DNA of 64,000 nucleotides from Streptomyces sp. NBC_00523 (GCF_036346615.1 NZ_CP107836.1:5890001-5954000); one strand, 5' to 3'. Numbered from the stretch's first letter, positions 14,807 to 23,701 are shown. Program-made: numbers and translations. Notes: generated by a model not told the origin, from the sequence alone.

Positions 14807-16180
14807 TCAGCGCCACGGACCCGTGACCGCGAACGTGGTGCCCGGTGTGTAGACGTTCACGTACATCGTCCCGTAATCCGGTGCGAACGTGACACCCGCG
14901 AACTCGCCCCACTCCGGCGCCCCGGGCGTCCCGATGTTCTGTCGGCCGCGCGCCATCGGGTACACCTCGCCGCGCCGGGTCAGGCCGAACACGTGCTGGG
15001 CGCCGCCGCCGTCCTCACAGACCATCAGGCCGCCGTCGGGGGCCAGGGTGATGTTGTCGGGGGACTCGCCGGGGAGCTGGAGGTCGGTGTCCGGGCCGAA
15101 GACGATGACCAGGGTCAGCCGGTGCGTGTGCGGGTCGTAGCGCCAGACCTGCCCGTAGTGGTCCGCCGCCGAGCCCTCGTCGCGGTGCGCGAAGCTGGAG
15201 ACGAAGTAGACGGACGAGCCGCCCCAGTAGCAGCCCTCCAGCTTCTGGCCGTGGGTGATGCCCTTCGGGCCGAAGTCCTGGAAGCGGATGGGGGTTTCGG
15301 CGGCCTGCGGATCCGGTACGGGCACCCACTCGACGCCCTCGAACACCGTCCCGGTCTCCCGCACGGCCGAGAGGTCCGGCACCCCCGGCACCCGCATGGC
15401 CTCCAGCCGGCCGCCCGCCCGCAGCGAACCCGTACCGCCCAGCGGCTTCTTCGGCAGGAAGCGGTAGAACAGCCCGAACGGCTTCTCGAACGCGTCCTCC
15501 GTCTCGTACACCGTCCCGTCGCGCGGGTCGATCGCGACGGCCTCGTGCATGAAGCGGCCCATCGCGGTCAGCGGCACGGCGCCGGTACGGCGCGGATCGG
15601 CGCCGTCCACCTCGAAGACGTAGCCGTGGTCCTTGGTGTAGCCGTTGGTGCCGGCCCTGTCCTCGGTCTCCTCGCAGGTCAGCCAGGTGTTCCAGGGGGT
15701 GCGCCCGCCCGCGCAGTTCACCGCCGTACCGGCGATGGCGACCCGCTCGGACAGCACCCGGTTGTGGCCGTCGAGCTCCAGGGCCGTACAGCCGCCCTTG
15801 CCCATCGGGTCGTACGTCAGCCCCTCGACCGTCGGTACGGGGATCGCGGCGTCCACCCGGTTCTCGTGGTTGCGGACCAGCCGTACGTGCCCGCCCCGGC
15901 CGCCGAACGCGGCCATGCCGTCGCAGTGGCTGGGCACCTGCCCCTCGCCGGAGCGGAGCCGGTCGCCCTCCCGGGACAGCACCCGGTAGTGGAAGCCCTT
16001 CGGCAGGTCGAGCAGGCCGTCCGGGTCCGGCACGAGCGGGCCGTAGCCCTCGTGACCGCGCGCGGCGGAGCTGCCCGCGAAGAGTTCGGTGAACGCCCCC
16101 GTGAAGGCGATCGAGACGGCGGCGGCACCCGCCGCCAGAACGTTTCGCCGGGACGCGGGGGGACGGGGTACGACTGACAT
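14807..16180 (-). CDS. PhoX family (DUF839) exported protein, Tat signal
   Basis: 457 residues from ATG 16180 with GGGAG 7 bp upstream; TTG 16186 rejected. Tat signal SRRNVLAAGAAAVSIAFTGA. Mature part has the PhoX-type beta-propeller landmarks: VRNHENRVD (metal site), WNTWLTCEETED, YTKDHGYVFEVD, and the late SPDNITLAPDGGLMVCEDG. PhoX enzymes are Ca/Fe-dependent alkaline phosphatases. It follows the histidine kinase gene by 93 bp on the same strand and may be under that system's control. Confidence 0.85.
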   Translation of the reverse strand: MSVVPRPPASRRNVLAAGAAAVSIAFTGAFTELFAGSSAARGHEGYGPLVPDPDGLLDLPKGFHYRVLSREGDRLRSGEGQVPSHCDGMAAFGGRGGHVRLVRNHENRVDAAIPVPTVEGLTYDPMGKGGCTALELDGHNRVLSERVAIAGTAVNCAGGRTPWNTWLTCEETEDRAGTNGYTKDHGYVFEVDGADPRRTGAVPLTAMGRFMHEAVAIDPRDGTVYETEDAFEKPFGLFYRFLPKKPLGGTGSLRAGGRLEAMRVPGVPDLSAVRETGTVFEGVEWVPVPDPQAAETPIRFQDFGPKGITHGQKLEGCYWGGSSVYFVSSFAHRDEGSAADHYGQVWRYDPHTHRLTLVIVFGPDTDLQLPGESPDNITLAPDGGLMVCEDGGGAQHVFGLTRRGEVYPMARGRQNIGTPGAPEWGEFAGVTFAPDYGTMYVNVYTPGTTFAVTGPWR

Positions 16181-16273
16181 GGGCAACTCCCTGCGTGGGG
16201 TACAGGTGGCATGGCATCGTCACGAGCTGGTCTGCCCGTTCGGGGCCCTCGCTGAACGTTGTCACGCCACGGT

Positions 16274-17785
16274 TCACGGACCCGCGCCGACGCTCCGGGG
16301 CAGCAGCAGCCGGAACGTCGCGCCGTCGCCCGGCCGGGTGTCGAGTTCGAGCCGCCCACCGTGCGCCCCGGCGATGGTGGCCGCGATCGACAGGCCGAGC
16401 CCGGACCCGGGCTCGGCGCCCTCCCGGTCGGCCGACGGCCCCCGGTAGAACCGCTCGAAGACCTGCTGGGCCGCGTCGGCCGCCAGCCCCGGCCCGTCGT
16501 CCGCGACCTCCACCACGCACACCTCCACCCCGGCGGGCAGCGCCGCCGTCGCACCGCAGCGGCCGGGCCGGTCGGTCCCGCCGGTGTCCGGCCCGGTGCG
16601 CACCGCGCCGACCCGGACCTCGACGCGCGCGCCGGGCGGGGTGTGCACGCAGGCGTTGGCCAGCAGATTGCCGATGACCTGGGACAGCTGATGGGCGTCG
16701 CCCAGCGCCTCCACCACGTCCAGCGCGGACCCGTCCCGCCCGCCCCCGCCCAGCGGAGCCAGCCGTACGTCGCGGCCCGGATGCGCGACGACGGCCGCGC
16801 CGACCCCGTCCGCCGCGAGCGACAGCAGGTCCACGGTCTCGCGGTGCGCCACGGGCGCGTACCCCAGCTTGGCCAGCAGGAAGAGGTCGTCCACGAGCCG
16901 GCTCATCCGCTCCGCGTTCCGGGCGATCAGCACATGGGCCTCGCGCCGGCGGGCGGCGGGCAGGCGCGGCTGCTCCACGAGGAGTTCGGCGAACCCCTGG
17001 ATCGAGGTGAGCGGGGTGCGCAGCTCGTGGCCCGCGTCCGCCATGAAACGGCGCAGCCGCTGCTCGGAGGCGTCCTTGCGGTGCAGAGCCGCCCGGACCT
17101 GGCCGAGCATCGTGTTGAACGCGAGCCCGAGCCGCCCGGTCTCCGTGCGCGGGTCGGTGTCCGTGACCGTCAGGGCCGACTCGCCGCCGGTGATCCGCAG
17201 CGCGGTCCGCTCCATCCGGGCCAGCGGGCGCAGCCCCAGGCGCACGGCGGCACTGCCGAGCAGTCCGACCCCGGCCGCGGTGGCGCCCCCGATCGCGAGG
17301 CTGAACCACAGCAGCTTCGACGTGGCCCCCTCCACCGTGCCCAGCGGCAGCGCGACGACGACGCGCCGCCCGTCCGGAGCCGTGTCGGTGACCACCCGCC
17401 AGGCCGAACCGCCGTCCGCGTCCGGCACGGTGGCGGGGTGGCCGCGCTCCGGGGCGAGGCCGGAGGCGGTCGCGGGCAGCCGGGGGCGGCCGGTGCCGCT
17501 GCCGAGCGAGTCGGGCCGCAGCCGCCCGTCGGAGCCGTAGAAGAAGACCCGGAAGTCGGAGGGCAGGGCGTCCTCGGGCACCGGACCGTGCGGCGGCCTC
17601 CCGTACGCGGCCGGGGGCGGCGGGCGGAAGTGCGTGAGCCGGTGGTCGATCTGGCCCGTCAGCCACGACCGCATCACCGCGAGTCCCGCCGCCTGCGAGA
17701 CCAGCACGGCCACGGTGGCAAGGACCGTCGAGATCAGCACCAGCCGGGTCCGTACCGAGCGGGGCCGGTGCGGCAGGCACCTCAC
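16274..17785 (-). CDS. Two-component sensor histidine kinase
   Basis: 503 residues. TM1 at about 13-36 (LVLISTVLATVAVLVSQAAGL), an extracytoplasmic sensor region of about 125 residues (Pro-rich RPPPPAAYGRPPHG), TM2 around 160-185, HAMP linker, phosphoacceptor box DAGHELRTPLTSIQGF, N box NLLANACVHTPPG, G boxes DDGPGL and GSGLGLSI. GTG start at 17785 overlaps the stop of a 13-codon minigene produced by a 38-bp duplication. Partner of the OmpR-type regulator immediately upstream. Confidence 0.92.
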   Translation of the reverse strand: MRCLPHRPRSVRTRLVLISTVLATVAVLVSQAAGLAVMRSWLTGQIDHRLTHFRPPPPAAYGRPPHGPVPEDALPSDFRVFFYGSDGRLRPDSLGSGTGRPRLPATASGLAPERGHPATVPDADGGSAWRVVTDTAPDGRRVVVALPLGTVEGATSKLLWFSLAIGGATAAGVGLLGSAAVRLGLRPLARMERTALRITGGESALTVTDTDPRTETGRLGLAFNTMLGQVRAALHRKDASEQRLRRFMADAGHELRTPLTSIQGFAELLVEQPRLPAARRREAHVLIARNAERMSRLVDDLFLLAKLGYAPVAHRETVDLLSLAADGVGAAVVAHPGRDVRLAPLGGGGRDGSALDVVEALGDAHQLSQVIGNLLANACVHTPPGARVEVRVGAVRTGPDTGGTDRPGRCGATAALPAGVEVCVVEVADDGPGLAADAAQQVFERFYRGPSADREGAEPGSGLGLSIAATIAGAHGGRLELDTRPGDGATFRLLLPRSVGAGP

Positions 17786-17838
17786 GGCGCGTCCGTGCGG
17801 GGCCGGTGCGGCAGGAACCTCACGGCGCGTCCGTGCGG
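17763..17838. repeat. 38-bp tandem duplication at the regulator-kinase junction
   Basis: Two direct copies, 17763-17800 and 17801-17838, with a single difference (C at 17778, A at 17816). Each contains the end of the regulator gene (RTDAP stop) and the GTG start with the first codons of the kinase gene (V-R-C/F-L-P-H-R-P). The ancestral overlap GTGA is therefore present twice. Confidence 0.9.
17782..17823 (-). other. 13-codon coupled minigene created by the duplication
   Basis: GTG at 17823 overlaps the regulator stop (GTGA); the frame reads VRFLPHRPRTDAP and stops at TGA 17784-17782, which in turn overlaps the kinase GTG. Ribosomes must therefore re-initiate twice to reach the kinase. It is probably a by-product of duplication, but it could lower kinase output. 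Too short to be called a gene on its own. Confidence 0.6.
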
Positions 17839-18551
17839 GGCAGCCGCAGGCAGTACCCCACCCCGCGCACGGTGTGGATCAGCGGCCGGTCCGCGCGGTC
17901 GATCTTGCGGCGCAGGTTCTTGATGTACGTGTCCACGATGCGGGTGTCCCCGGCGAAGCCGTAGCTCCACACGGCCAGCAGGATCTCCTGCTTCTCCACC
18001 ACTTTCTCGGCCCGCGACATCAGGCAGACGAGCAACCGGAACTCGGTGGGGGACAGCCGCACCGGCTCCCCGCCCCGGTGCGCGGTGTGCCGCTCGCGGT
18101 CGACGCTCAGGTCCGCGTACCGCAGCGGCGGCTGCTCGGCCGGGGGGCGGGGCGCGCCACCGGTGCGGCGCAGGATCGCCCGGATCCGCAGCAGGATCTC
18201 CTGGATGTGGAACGGCTTGGTGACGTAGTCGTCGCCGCCCGAGCTGAGCCCGATGATGCGGTCCTCGATGTCCGTGCGCGCGGTCAGGAACAGCACCGGG
18301 GTGTAGTCGCCCCGGGACCGCAGCGCCCGCGTCACGGCGAAGCCGTCCGTGTCCGGCAGCATCACGTCCAGCACGACCAGGTCCGGCCGGCGGCGCTCCA
18401 CGGCGTCCAGCGCGTCCCGCCCGTTCGCCGCCGAGGCGACGCTGTGACCGGCCGCGGTCAGGGCGGAGGTGAGCAGCGTACGGATACCCGGGTCGTCCTC
18501 GACGACCAGGACGGTGTGCCGGGCTGACCGGTCGCCCATGGGAAGGATCAC
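17820..18551 (-). CDS. OmpR-family response regulator
   Basis: 243 residues. Receiver domain with acidic pair EDD, phospho-acceptor Asp in LVVLDVMLPD, Thr in LFLTART and Lys in YVTKPFH, then a winged-helix DNA-binding domain (LSPTEFRLLVCLMSRA, IVDTYIKNLRRKID, TVRGVGYCLRLP). Start MILPMGDRSARHTVLVVEDD; an internal ATG (MGDRSAR) 12 bp later is possible. Upstream of and coupled to the kinase gene; PhoX lies next downstream. Confidence 0.92.
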   Translation of the reverse strand: MILPMGDRSARHTVLVVEDDPGIRTLLTSALTAAGHSVASAANGRDALDAVERRRPDLVVLDVMLPDTDGFAVTRALRSRGDYTPVLFLTARTDIEDRIIGLSSGGDDYVTKPFHIQEILLRIRAILRRTGGAPRPPAEQPPLRYADLSVDRERHTAHRGGEPVRLSPTEFRLLVCLMSRAEKVVEKQEILLAVWSYGFAGDTRIVDTYIKNLRRKIDRADRPLIHTVRGVGYCLRLPRTDAP

Positions 18552-18633
18552 CTCGCGGCGTTGCGGACACGGTCCGGGCGGCGCCGTGCGGCGCGATGCT
18601 ACGGGCGGAACTTGTGCGCGTTCACAGGAACGG

Positions 18634-18664
18634 GGCGCGCCCCGGCGGGGGTCCGGGGCGCGCC
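18634..18664. terminator. Hairpin terminator of the CotH operon
   Basis: Perfect 12-bp stem (GGCGCGCCCCGG at 18634-18645, complement at 18653-18664) with a 7-nt loop, just 6 bp beyond the CotH stop on the minus strand. Confidence 0.75.
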
Positions 18665-18669
18665 GGAGG

Positions 18670-20379
18670 TCAGCCGGTCACCTCCTCGCTCTTCGAGACG
18701 GACAGGTCCTTCGCCAGCGCCGCCGTGCGCTGGGTGACCGTGGTACGCAGGGTGCCGACCGCGCTCTTGACGTCCTTCGCGGGGACACCGGCCCGGGTCG
18801 CCTGCTCCGCGAGGTCGTCCAGGGTCTTCGTGGCCTTGCCGGAGGCGTAGAACTTCTCATACAGGTCCTGGTACGCCGTCCGGTAGACGGCGTCGAAGGC
18901 GTCGAGCTCCAGGAACCGTTCCTTCAGGGCGTGCCCGGACATCATGCCGCCGCCGCGCCGGGCACCGGCCGCGTCGTCGCCGTCACCGCCGTCGGGTGCG
19001 CCGGGGAAGCCTTCGGGCATGTCCTCCGGCATCCCGTCCGGCTGGTCGCCGCCGTCCGGACCGCCTCCCTGGCCTCCACCGGGGCGGCCGCCGCCCATGC
19101 TCATCCCGTCGTCAGGACCCGCCGTCGCGTCCCCGCTGAAGGTGAGGTTGTAGTCCCAGCCGAGCACCGAGAACTTCTTGCTGTTCAGGTCGTACCCGAG
19201 GAGGTAGTTCTTCCCCGGGCCCGCCATGTCGTCGAAGTTCATCAGCAGGTTCTGCGTGGCGACGTAGTGGGCGAACGAGTCGACGTCGACGTGCTGGTCG
19301 AGGTCGGCGGCGAACTCCTTGTCGGAGGCCTTCTCGACCCACTCGGTCAGTTTCATCACCGGTTCGAGGTCCTGGCTGCCGACCTTGTTGAGCTGCCGGA
19401 ACGATGTCTCGTACTTCGAGGGGTCGTCGCCCTGGTAGTCGAAGGTGCCGCCCGCCCTGGCCTTGTAGACCACGGACTCGCCGTCGACCGCCTCCGCGTA
19501 CTCGGTGTCGGGGTTCTCGACCAAGAGCCGTACGGCCGTCGGCCGGTTGTTGACCTTCAGCGTGGTGAGGCCGTACCGCTCGGCCGGCTCCCCGGTGCCG
19601 TCGATCAGCGCGAGCGCCAGCGCCTCGTTGAGGGGGACCTGCGCGTCGCTGCCCGGGCGCAGCGAGATCTCCCGCTCGCCCTGGTAGGCGCGGCCCTCCA
19701 CGTACTCGTCGACCTTGATGAGCCAGGGCAGCTCCTCGGGCTTGTCGGCGGACAGGTTGTACTGCGTCATCCCGCCACCACGCCCACCGGCGGCGCCGCC
19801 GGGAGCCTGACCGCCACCGGCCGCGTCACCCGGGGCCTGACCGTCGCCGGCGGCATCACCGCCCTGACCGCCGCGCTGCCCCGTACCGCCGGTCGGCATA
19901 CCGCCGCCCGGCATGCCGCCCTCCGCGCCGCCCGGCATCCCGCCCTGGCCGCCTCCCGGACCGCCGCCCCGGTTGCCGCGCAGCGACATCAGCGTCGAGT
20001 TGCCCTTGAGGCGGATGCTGACGTCGCTCAGGAAGACCCCGTCGATCGTGAGGTCGGCCGGGATGGAGTCCTTCGTGCCGTCCTTCTTGAACTCCTTCAT
20101 CATCTTGTCGAAGTCGGTCTGCTTGTACTCCAGTTGCACGGAGTGCCGCACGGACGTGTCGTACAGCCCGACCGTCCCCTTCACGTCGTCCGTGATCGTG
20201 TCGGCCTCCACCCGCGAGGCGGAGGTGACGTACGGGGAGACCCGCGCGTCGCCGAACGCGTACAGCATCACCGCGAGCCCCGCGCACAGCGCCCCGGCGG
20301 GCTTCCAGTGGTGCCGCAGGCGTACGGGTACGCGGTCGCGCAGCCGTCGCCCGCGGGGCGTGCCGTCGACGGGGCTCAC
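18670..20379 (-). CDS. CotH kinase family protein
   Basis: 569 residues. A short cytoplasmic N-terminus and one membrane helix (PAGALCAGLAVMLYAFG, about residues 28-45) anchor an extracytoplasmic CotH-type protein kinase domain. Visible are IRLKGNSTL, PWLIKVDEYVEGRAYQG, TLKVNN, and the catalytic region LLMNFDDMAGPGKNYLLGYD with FSVLGWDYNLTF. Two Gly/Met/Pro/Gln-rich low-complexity inserts (about 135-205 and 425-475) interrupt the domain, the second close to the active-site segment. GTG start overlaps the DUF4956 stop. The family phosphorylates secreted proteins (spore coat CotB/CotG in Bacillus); substrate here unknown. Confidence 0.88.
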   Translation of the reverse strand: MSPVDGTPRGRRLRDRVPVRLRHHWKPAGALCAGLAVMLYAFGDARVSPYVTSASRVEADTITDDVKGTVGLYDTSVRHSVQLEYKQTDFDKMMKEFKKDGTKDSIPADLTIDGVFLSDVSIRLKGNSTLMSLRGNRGGGPGGGQGGMPGGAEGGMPGGGMPTGGTGQRGGQGGDAAGDGQAPGDAAGGGQAPGGAAGGRGGGMTQYNLSADKPEELPWLIKVDEYVEGRAYQGEREISLRPGSDAQVPLNEALALALIDGTGEPAERYGLTTLKVNNRPTAVRLLVENPDTEYAEAVDGESVVYKARAGGTFDYQGDDPSKYETSFRQLNKVGSQDLEPVMKLTEWVEKASDKEFAADLDQHVDVDSFAHYVATQNLLMNFDDMAGPGKNYLLGYDLNSKKFSVLGWDYNLTFSGDATAGPDDGMSMGGGRPGGGQGGGPDGGDQPDGMPEDMPEGFPGAPDGGDGDDAAGARRGGGMMSGHALKERFLELDAFDAVYRTAYQDLYEKFYASGKATKTLDDLAEQATRAGVPAKDVKSAVGTLRTTVTQRTAALAKDLSVSKSEEVTG

Positions 20380-21053
20380 AGGTCGGTGGTGTCGTAACCG
20401 GTCAGGACCGTCACGCGCTGGCCGGAGGTGCGTTCCTGGAGCGCGGTGACCAGGTCGCTGGGCTCGGTGCCCTTCTTCATCCGGACCGTGTAGAACACCT
20501 CGTTCAGCGCCCCGCCCCGGATCGTCTCCGTGGAGACCAGCTCGAACTCGGTCGTGTACTTGATCAGCACGTCACGGATGCCCGGCGTGTAGTCCTCGCC
20601 CGCCGGGACCTGGACCTTGACCACCTGGCGCTGCACGTTCAGCGTGAACCAGTCGAACTTGTGCATGATGACGACGACCGCGCATATGACGACCGCGCCG
20701 ACCGCGGCCAGCGTGTAGAAGCGGGCACCGCAGGCCATGCCGATCGCCATGGCCAGGAAGATGAACCCGACGTCCCGGGTCTCCTTGACCGCGTTCCGGA
20801 ACCGGACCACGGACAACGCGCCGACCAGGGAGAACGCGCGGGCCAGGTTGGACCCGACGACGAGCATGATCAGGGCGACGATCATGCCGACGATGACCAG
20901 GGTCTGGACGTACGACTGGCTGTACGACACGTTCCGGTGGGTGTACCGGTAGACGTAGCCGATGACCGTGCTCAGGACGAAGGACAGCGCCATCGCCACG
21001 ACGACGTCGGCGACGCTGAACGTCCCGCTGAGTTCCTGCAGATCGAAATTCAC
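20376..21053 (-). CDS. DUF4956 membrane protein
   Basis: 225 residues, with four membrane helices in the first 135 residues (VADVVVAMALSFVLSTVIGYVY, LVIVGMIVALIMLVVGS, FIFLAMAIGMACG, AAVGAVVICAVVVIM), a conserved SLVGALSVVRFRNAVKETRD cytoplasmic loop, then a soluble ferredoxin-like C-terminus. ATG overlaps the VTC stop (ATGA) and the stop overlaps the CotH start, so three genes are translationally coupled. DUF4956 recurrently accompanies VTC and CotH domains; role unknown. Confidence 0.9.
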   Translation of the reverse strand: MNFDLQELSGTFSVADVVVAMALSFVLSTVIGYVYRYTHRNVSYSQSYVQTLVIVGMIVALIMLVVGSNLARAFSLVGALSVVRFRNAVKETRDVGFIFLAMAIGMACGARFYTLAAVGAVVICAVVVIMHKFDWFTLNVQRQVVKVQVPAGEDYTPGIRDVLIKYTTEFELVSTETIRGGALNEVFYTVRMKKGTEPSDLVTALQERTSGQRVTVLTGYDTTDL

Positions 21054-21856
21054 TGTGTTCCCGCTTCGAGATGGAAGGCGGACCGGGGTGCCAGCCCGAA
21101 CGCCTCGATGGACTGGACGTACTTGGAGACCCGGATGAGGCTCAGATTGCGGCGGGCCGCGAGATCGGTGATCCAGTGCGGGGTGCGCTCGTTGACCTTG
21201 ATCTCCATCACCGACAGGTGCGGCGGCACGGTGAACCGGTTCTCCGGATGCGCCTGCCCGAAGTGGAAGTCGCGGTCGCGGCCCCGGATGCGCCGGTCGA
21301 AGGTGACCCGGAGCCCGGTGTCGGCGGCCCGCCCGACCAGCGCCTCGCGCTGGTAGCCGGTCATCGCGGTGGGCCGGAGGTTGAGCCGTACGACGAGGTC
21401 GAGCACCTCGTGGACGAACGCGCGCTCCGTGGGGGCGTGCTCCACCAGCTCACGCGCGTCGCAGAGTTGACGAGCCGTCAGATACGGGAGCGTGATGCGC
21501 CGCTTCTGCGTGACACGGTTGACGCGCTGCTTGATCTCGACGCAGACCGGGGAGTCGTCCGTGACCCCGGCCGGGTCGCCGTAGTGCCTGATGCGCAGCT
21601 TGCGGCGGAACTTCAGGCCCTCGATCTTCTCCCAGTAGAACCGCAGCTCGGGAGAGTCGTAGTACAGGCTCCACACCCCGTACCCGCCGACCGGGCTGTT
21701 CAGGTCGCGGTCCATCCGCTCACCGAGCTCGTCGCGGAGTTCGGCGGCCTGCTCGACCGGGACCAGGTACTTCAGCTCGTATCTGTTGAAGGCGTGCAGC
21801 CTGCTCGCCACATGCGGCGGTGGGGGGTCCAGTGTGGCTGTGTCGGGTTGCGACAC
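21050..21856 (-). CDS. VTC-domain polyphosphate polymerase family protein
   Basis: 268 residues from GTG 21856, with AAGGAGG 6 bp upstream. VTC tunnel-fold residues visible: NRYELKYLV, VWSLYYDSPEL, FRRKLRIRHYG, VCVEIKQRVN, KRRITLPY, VTFDRRIRGRDRD, VMEIKVNER and VSKYVQSIEAFG, i.e. the basic/acidic pattern that binds polyphosphate and metal. Eukaryotic VTC4 makes polyphosphate from ATP; the bacterial stand-alone domains are predicted to make or bind it. First gene of the VTC-DUF4956-CotH operon. Confidence 0.88.
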   Translation of the reverse strand: MSQPDTATLDPPPPHVASRLHAFNRYELKYLVPVEQAAELRDELGERMDRDLNSPVGGYGVWSLYYDSPELRFYWEKIEGLKFRRKLRIRHYGDPAGVTDDSPVCVEIKQRVNRVTQKRRITLPYLTARQLCDARELVEHAPTERAFVHEVLDLVVRLNLRPTAMTGYQREALVGRAADTGLRVTFDRRIRGRDRDFHFGQAHPENRFTVPPHLSVMEIKVNERTPHWITDLAARRNLSLIRVSKYVQSIEAFGLAPRSAFHLEAGTQ

Positions 21857-22000
21857 CGTGCGCCTCCTTCGTCGTCCGTGCCGGACCGGCCGGCCCGCGA
21901 CACGCAACCAACGACGGATGAGGAGGCGATGAGAAACCCGGGTGGATTGCAGGAGGATTCGAGAGGGCCGGAAGGTGAACACGGCGGGTGCGGAAACAGC

Positions 22001-22031
22001 TGTGTCCCCGGGCGGGCGGCCCGGGGACACA
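22001..22031. terminator. Hairpin terminator
   Basis: 13-bp perfect stem (TGTGTCCCCGGGC at 22001-22013, complement at 22019-22031) with GGGCG loop, 13 bp past the OsmC stop on the minus strand. It insulates OsmC from the VTC operon. Confidence 0.8.
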
Positions 22032-22043
22032 GGGGGGAAAGGC

Positions 22044-22469
22044 TCAGGCGAGCGAGGCGCTCAGTGTGATCGTCGTGCCTGAAAGCGCCTGGCTGACCGG
22101 GCAGTTGGCCTTGGCGTCCTCGGCCGCCTTGACGAAGGCCGCCTCGTCCAGACCCGGCACGGTGCCCACCACGGTGAGGTGGATGCCGGTGATGCCGGTG
22201 CCCGGCTGGAAGGTGACATCGGCCTTGGTCTCCAGCCGGGCCGGCGGGGTGCCGGCGCCGCTCAGACCGTGCGAGAGCGCCATCGAGAAGCAGCTGGAGT
22301 GGGCCGCGGCGATCAGCTCCTCCGGGCTGGTCTTCCCGTTCGCCTCCTCCGCGCGGGACGGCCAGGAGACCGGGTACTCGCCGATCCCGGACGAGTCGAG
22401 GGTGACGACCCCCTTGCCCTCGAGGAGGTTGCCTTCCCATTCCGTGTGGGCGGTACGCGTGGTAGCCAT
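22044..22469 (-). CDS. osmC: OsmC-family peroxiredoxin
   Basis: 141 residues, ATG with GAAGGGA upstream. Redox cysteines sit in AAHSSCFSMAL (N-terminal, peroxidatic) and KANCPVSQAL (C-terminal, resolving). LEVSAD-type core strands, and TARTAHTEWEGNLLEGKG at the start, fit the OsmC rather than the Ohr branch. Reduces organic hydroperoxides in the cytoplasm. Monocistronic, own terminator. Confidence 0.92.
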   Translation of the reverse strand: MATTRTAHTEWEGNLLEGKGVVTLDSSGIGEYPVSWPSRAEEANGKTSPEELIAAAHSSCFSMALSHGLSGAGTPPARLETKADVTFQPGTGITGIHLTVVGTVPGLDEAAFVKAAEDAKANCPVSQALSGTTITLSASLA

Positions 22470-22558
22470 GCTGGTCCCTTCGAACGGTGCGCGGTGGTAC
22501 GGGAACGGCGGGGCACTGCGTCGTGCGCCGCCGACGGTACGTCCTTACGCCCCCGAAC

Positions 22559-23701
22559 CTACTGCGCCACCAGACCCTTCGCGTCGCGCGCCAGCGCCGT
22601 GAGCCGGGAGATCGCCCGGAAATACTTCTTCCGGTACCCACCGTTCAGCATCTCGTCGCTGAACAGCCGGTCGAAGGGCAGCCCGGCCGCGAGGACCGGC
22701 ACCTCCCGGTCGTACAGCCGGTCCGCGAGCACCACGAGCCGCAGCGCGGTCGACTGGTCGGGCACCGCCCGCACCTCGGTCAGGCACACCGCCTTCAGCC
22801 CGTCCGTCAGCGCGCCGTACCGGCTCGGGTGGACGCGGGCCAGGTGGTCGAGGAGCGCCGGGAAGTCGTCCAGGCTGGCGCCCGGCGTGGCGTACGCGGC
22901 CTTGGTGACCTGCTCGTCCGAGAACGGCGCCGGGGCCTCGGGCAGACCGCGGTGGCGGTAGTCCTCGCCGTCGATGCGCAGCGGGCGGAAGTGCGCGGAC
23001 AGGCCCTGGATCTCGCGCAGGAAGTCGGCGGCGGCGAACCGGCCCTCGCCGAGCTTGCCGGGCAGCGTGTTGGAGGTCGCGGCCAGCGCGACGCCCTCCT
23101 CGACCAGGCGGCTGAGCAGCGAGGACACCAGCACGGTGTCGCCCGGGTCGTCCAGCTCGAACTCGTCGATGCACAGCAGCCGGTGCCCGCTCAGCGTGCG
23201 CACGGTCTGCTGGAAGCCCAGCGCGCCCACCAGGTTCGTCAGCTCCACGAAGGTGCCGAAGGCCTTCAGCGAGGGCGCGGCCGGGGTGGCGTGCCAGAGC
23301 GAGGCGAGCAGATGGGTCTTGCCGACCCCGTACCCGCCGTCGAGATACACCCCGCGCGGGCCTGAGGGCGCGGCAGCCGCCTTCCGGCCGAACCGCCCAC
23401 CCGTCGCCCGCCACCACCCCTCAAGGGATGCGCTTCGCGCTCTTCCTGATTTCCCGGACCCCGACGCGTGCGCCCCGCCGAGCCCGGCGGCGAAGTCGCT
23501 GAGGACCCGGACCGCCTCGGTCTGGCTCGGCTGGTTCGGGTCGGGTACGTACGTATCGAAACGCACCGAGTCGAAGCGCGGCGGCGGCACCATCTCGGCG
23601 ACCAGGCGGTCGGCGGGGACGTGCGGCTCGCGGGCGCACAGGGACAGCGGGGCCGTTTCGGCTATGGGGCTGGACCCCGGCACGGCGTGGGAGGACGACA
23701 C
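22559..23701 (-). CDS. zapE: ZapE-like AAA ATPase
   Basis: 380 residues if GTG 23701 is used; the open frame extends to 23782 but would then overlap the divergent reductase start. Walker A DGGYGVGKTHLL, Walker B LLCIDEFELDD, sensor AATSNTLP, and the C-terminal GGYRKKYFRAISRLTALARDAKG are as in the AFG1/ZapE family, which modulates FtsZ assembly at the septum. A streptomycete-specific basic, low-complexity insert (GGAHASGSGKSGRARS to KAAAAPSG) precedes the P-loop. Exact start is uncertain. Confidence 0.85.
   Translation of the reverse strand: MSSSHAVPGSSPIAETAPLSLCAREPHVPADRLVAEMVPPPRFDSVRFDTYVPDPNQPSQTEAVRVLSDFAAGLGGAHASGSGKSGRARSASLEGWWRATGGRFGRKAAAAPSGPRGVYLDGGYGVGKTHLLASLWHATPAAPSLKAFGTFVELTNLVGALGFQQTVRTLSGHRLLCIDEFELDDPGDTVLVSSLLSRLVEEGVALAATSNTLPGKLGEGRFAAADFLREIQGLSAHFRPLRIDGEDYRHRGLPEAPAPFSDEQVTKAAYATPGASLDDFPALLDHLARVHPSRYGALTDGLKAVCLTEVRAVPDQSTALRLVVLADRLYDREVPVLAAGLPFDRLFSDEMLNGGYRKKYFRAISRLTALARDAKGLVAQ

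Noticed and set aside
19800..19990. Gly/Pro/Met repeats in CotH as a pseudogene or collagen-like gene
   Set aside because: They are in-frame insertions in one intact kinase ORF with conserved domain flanks.
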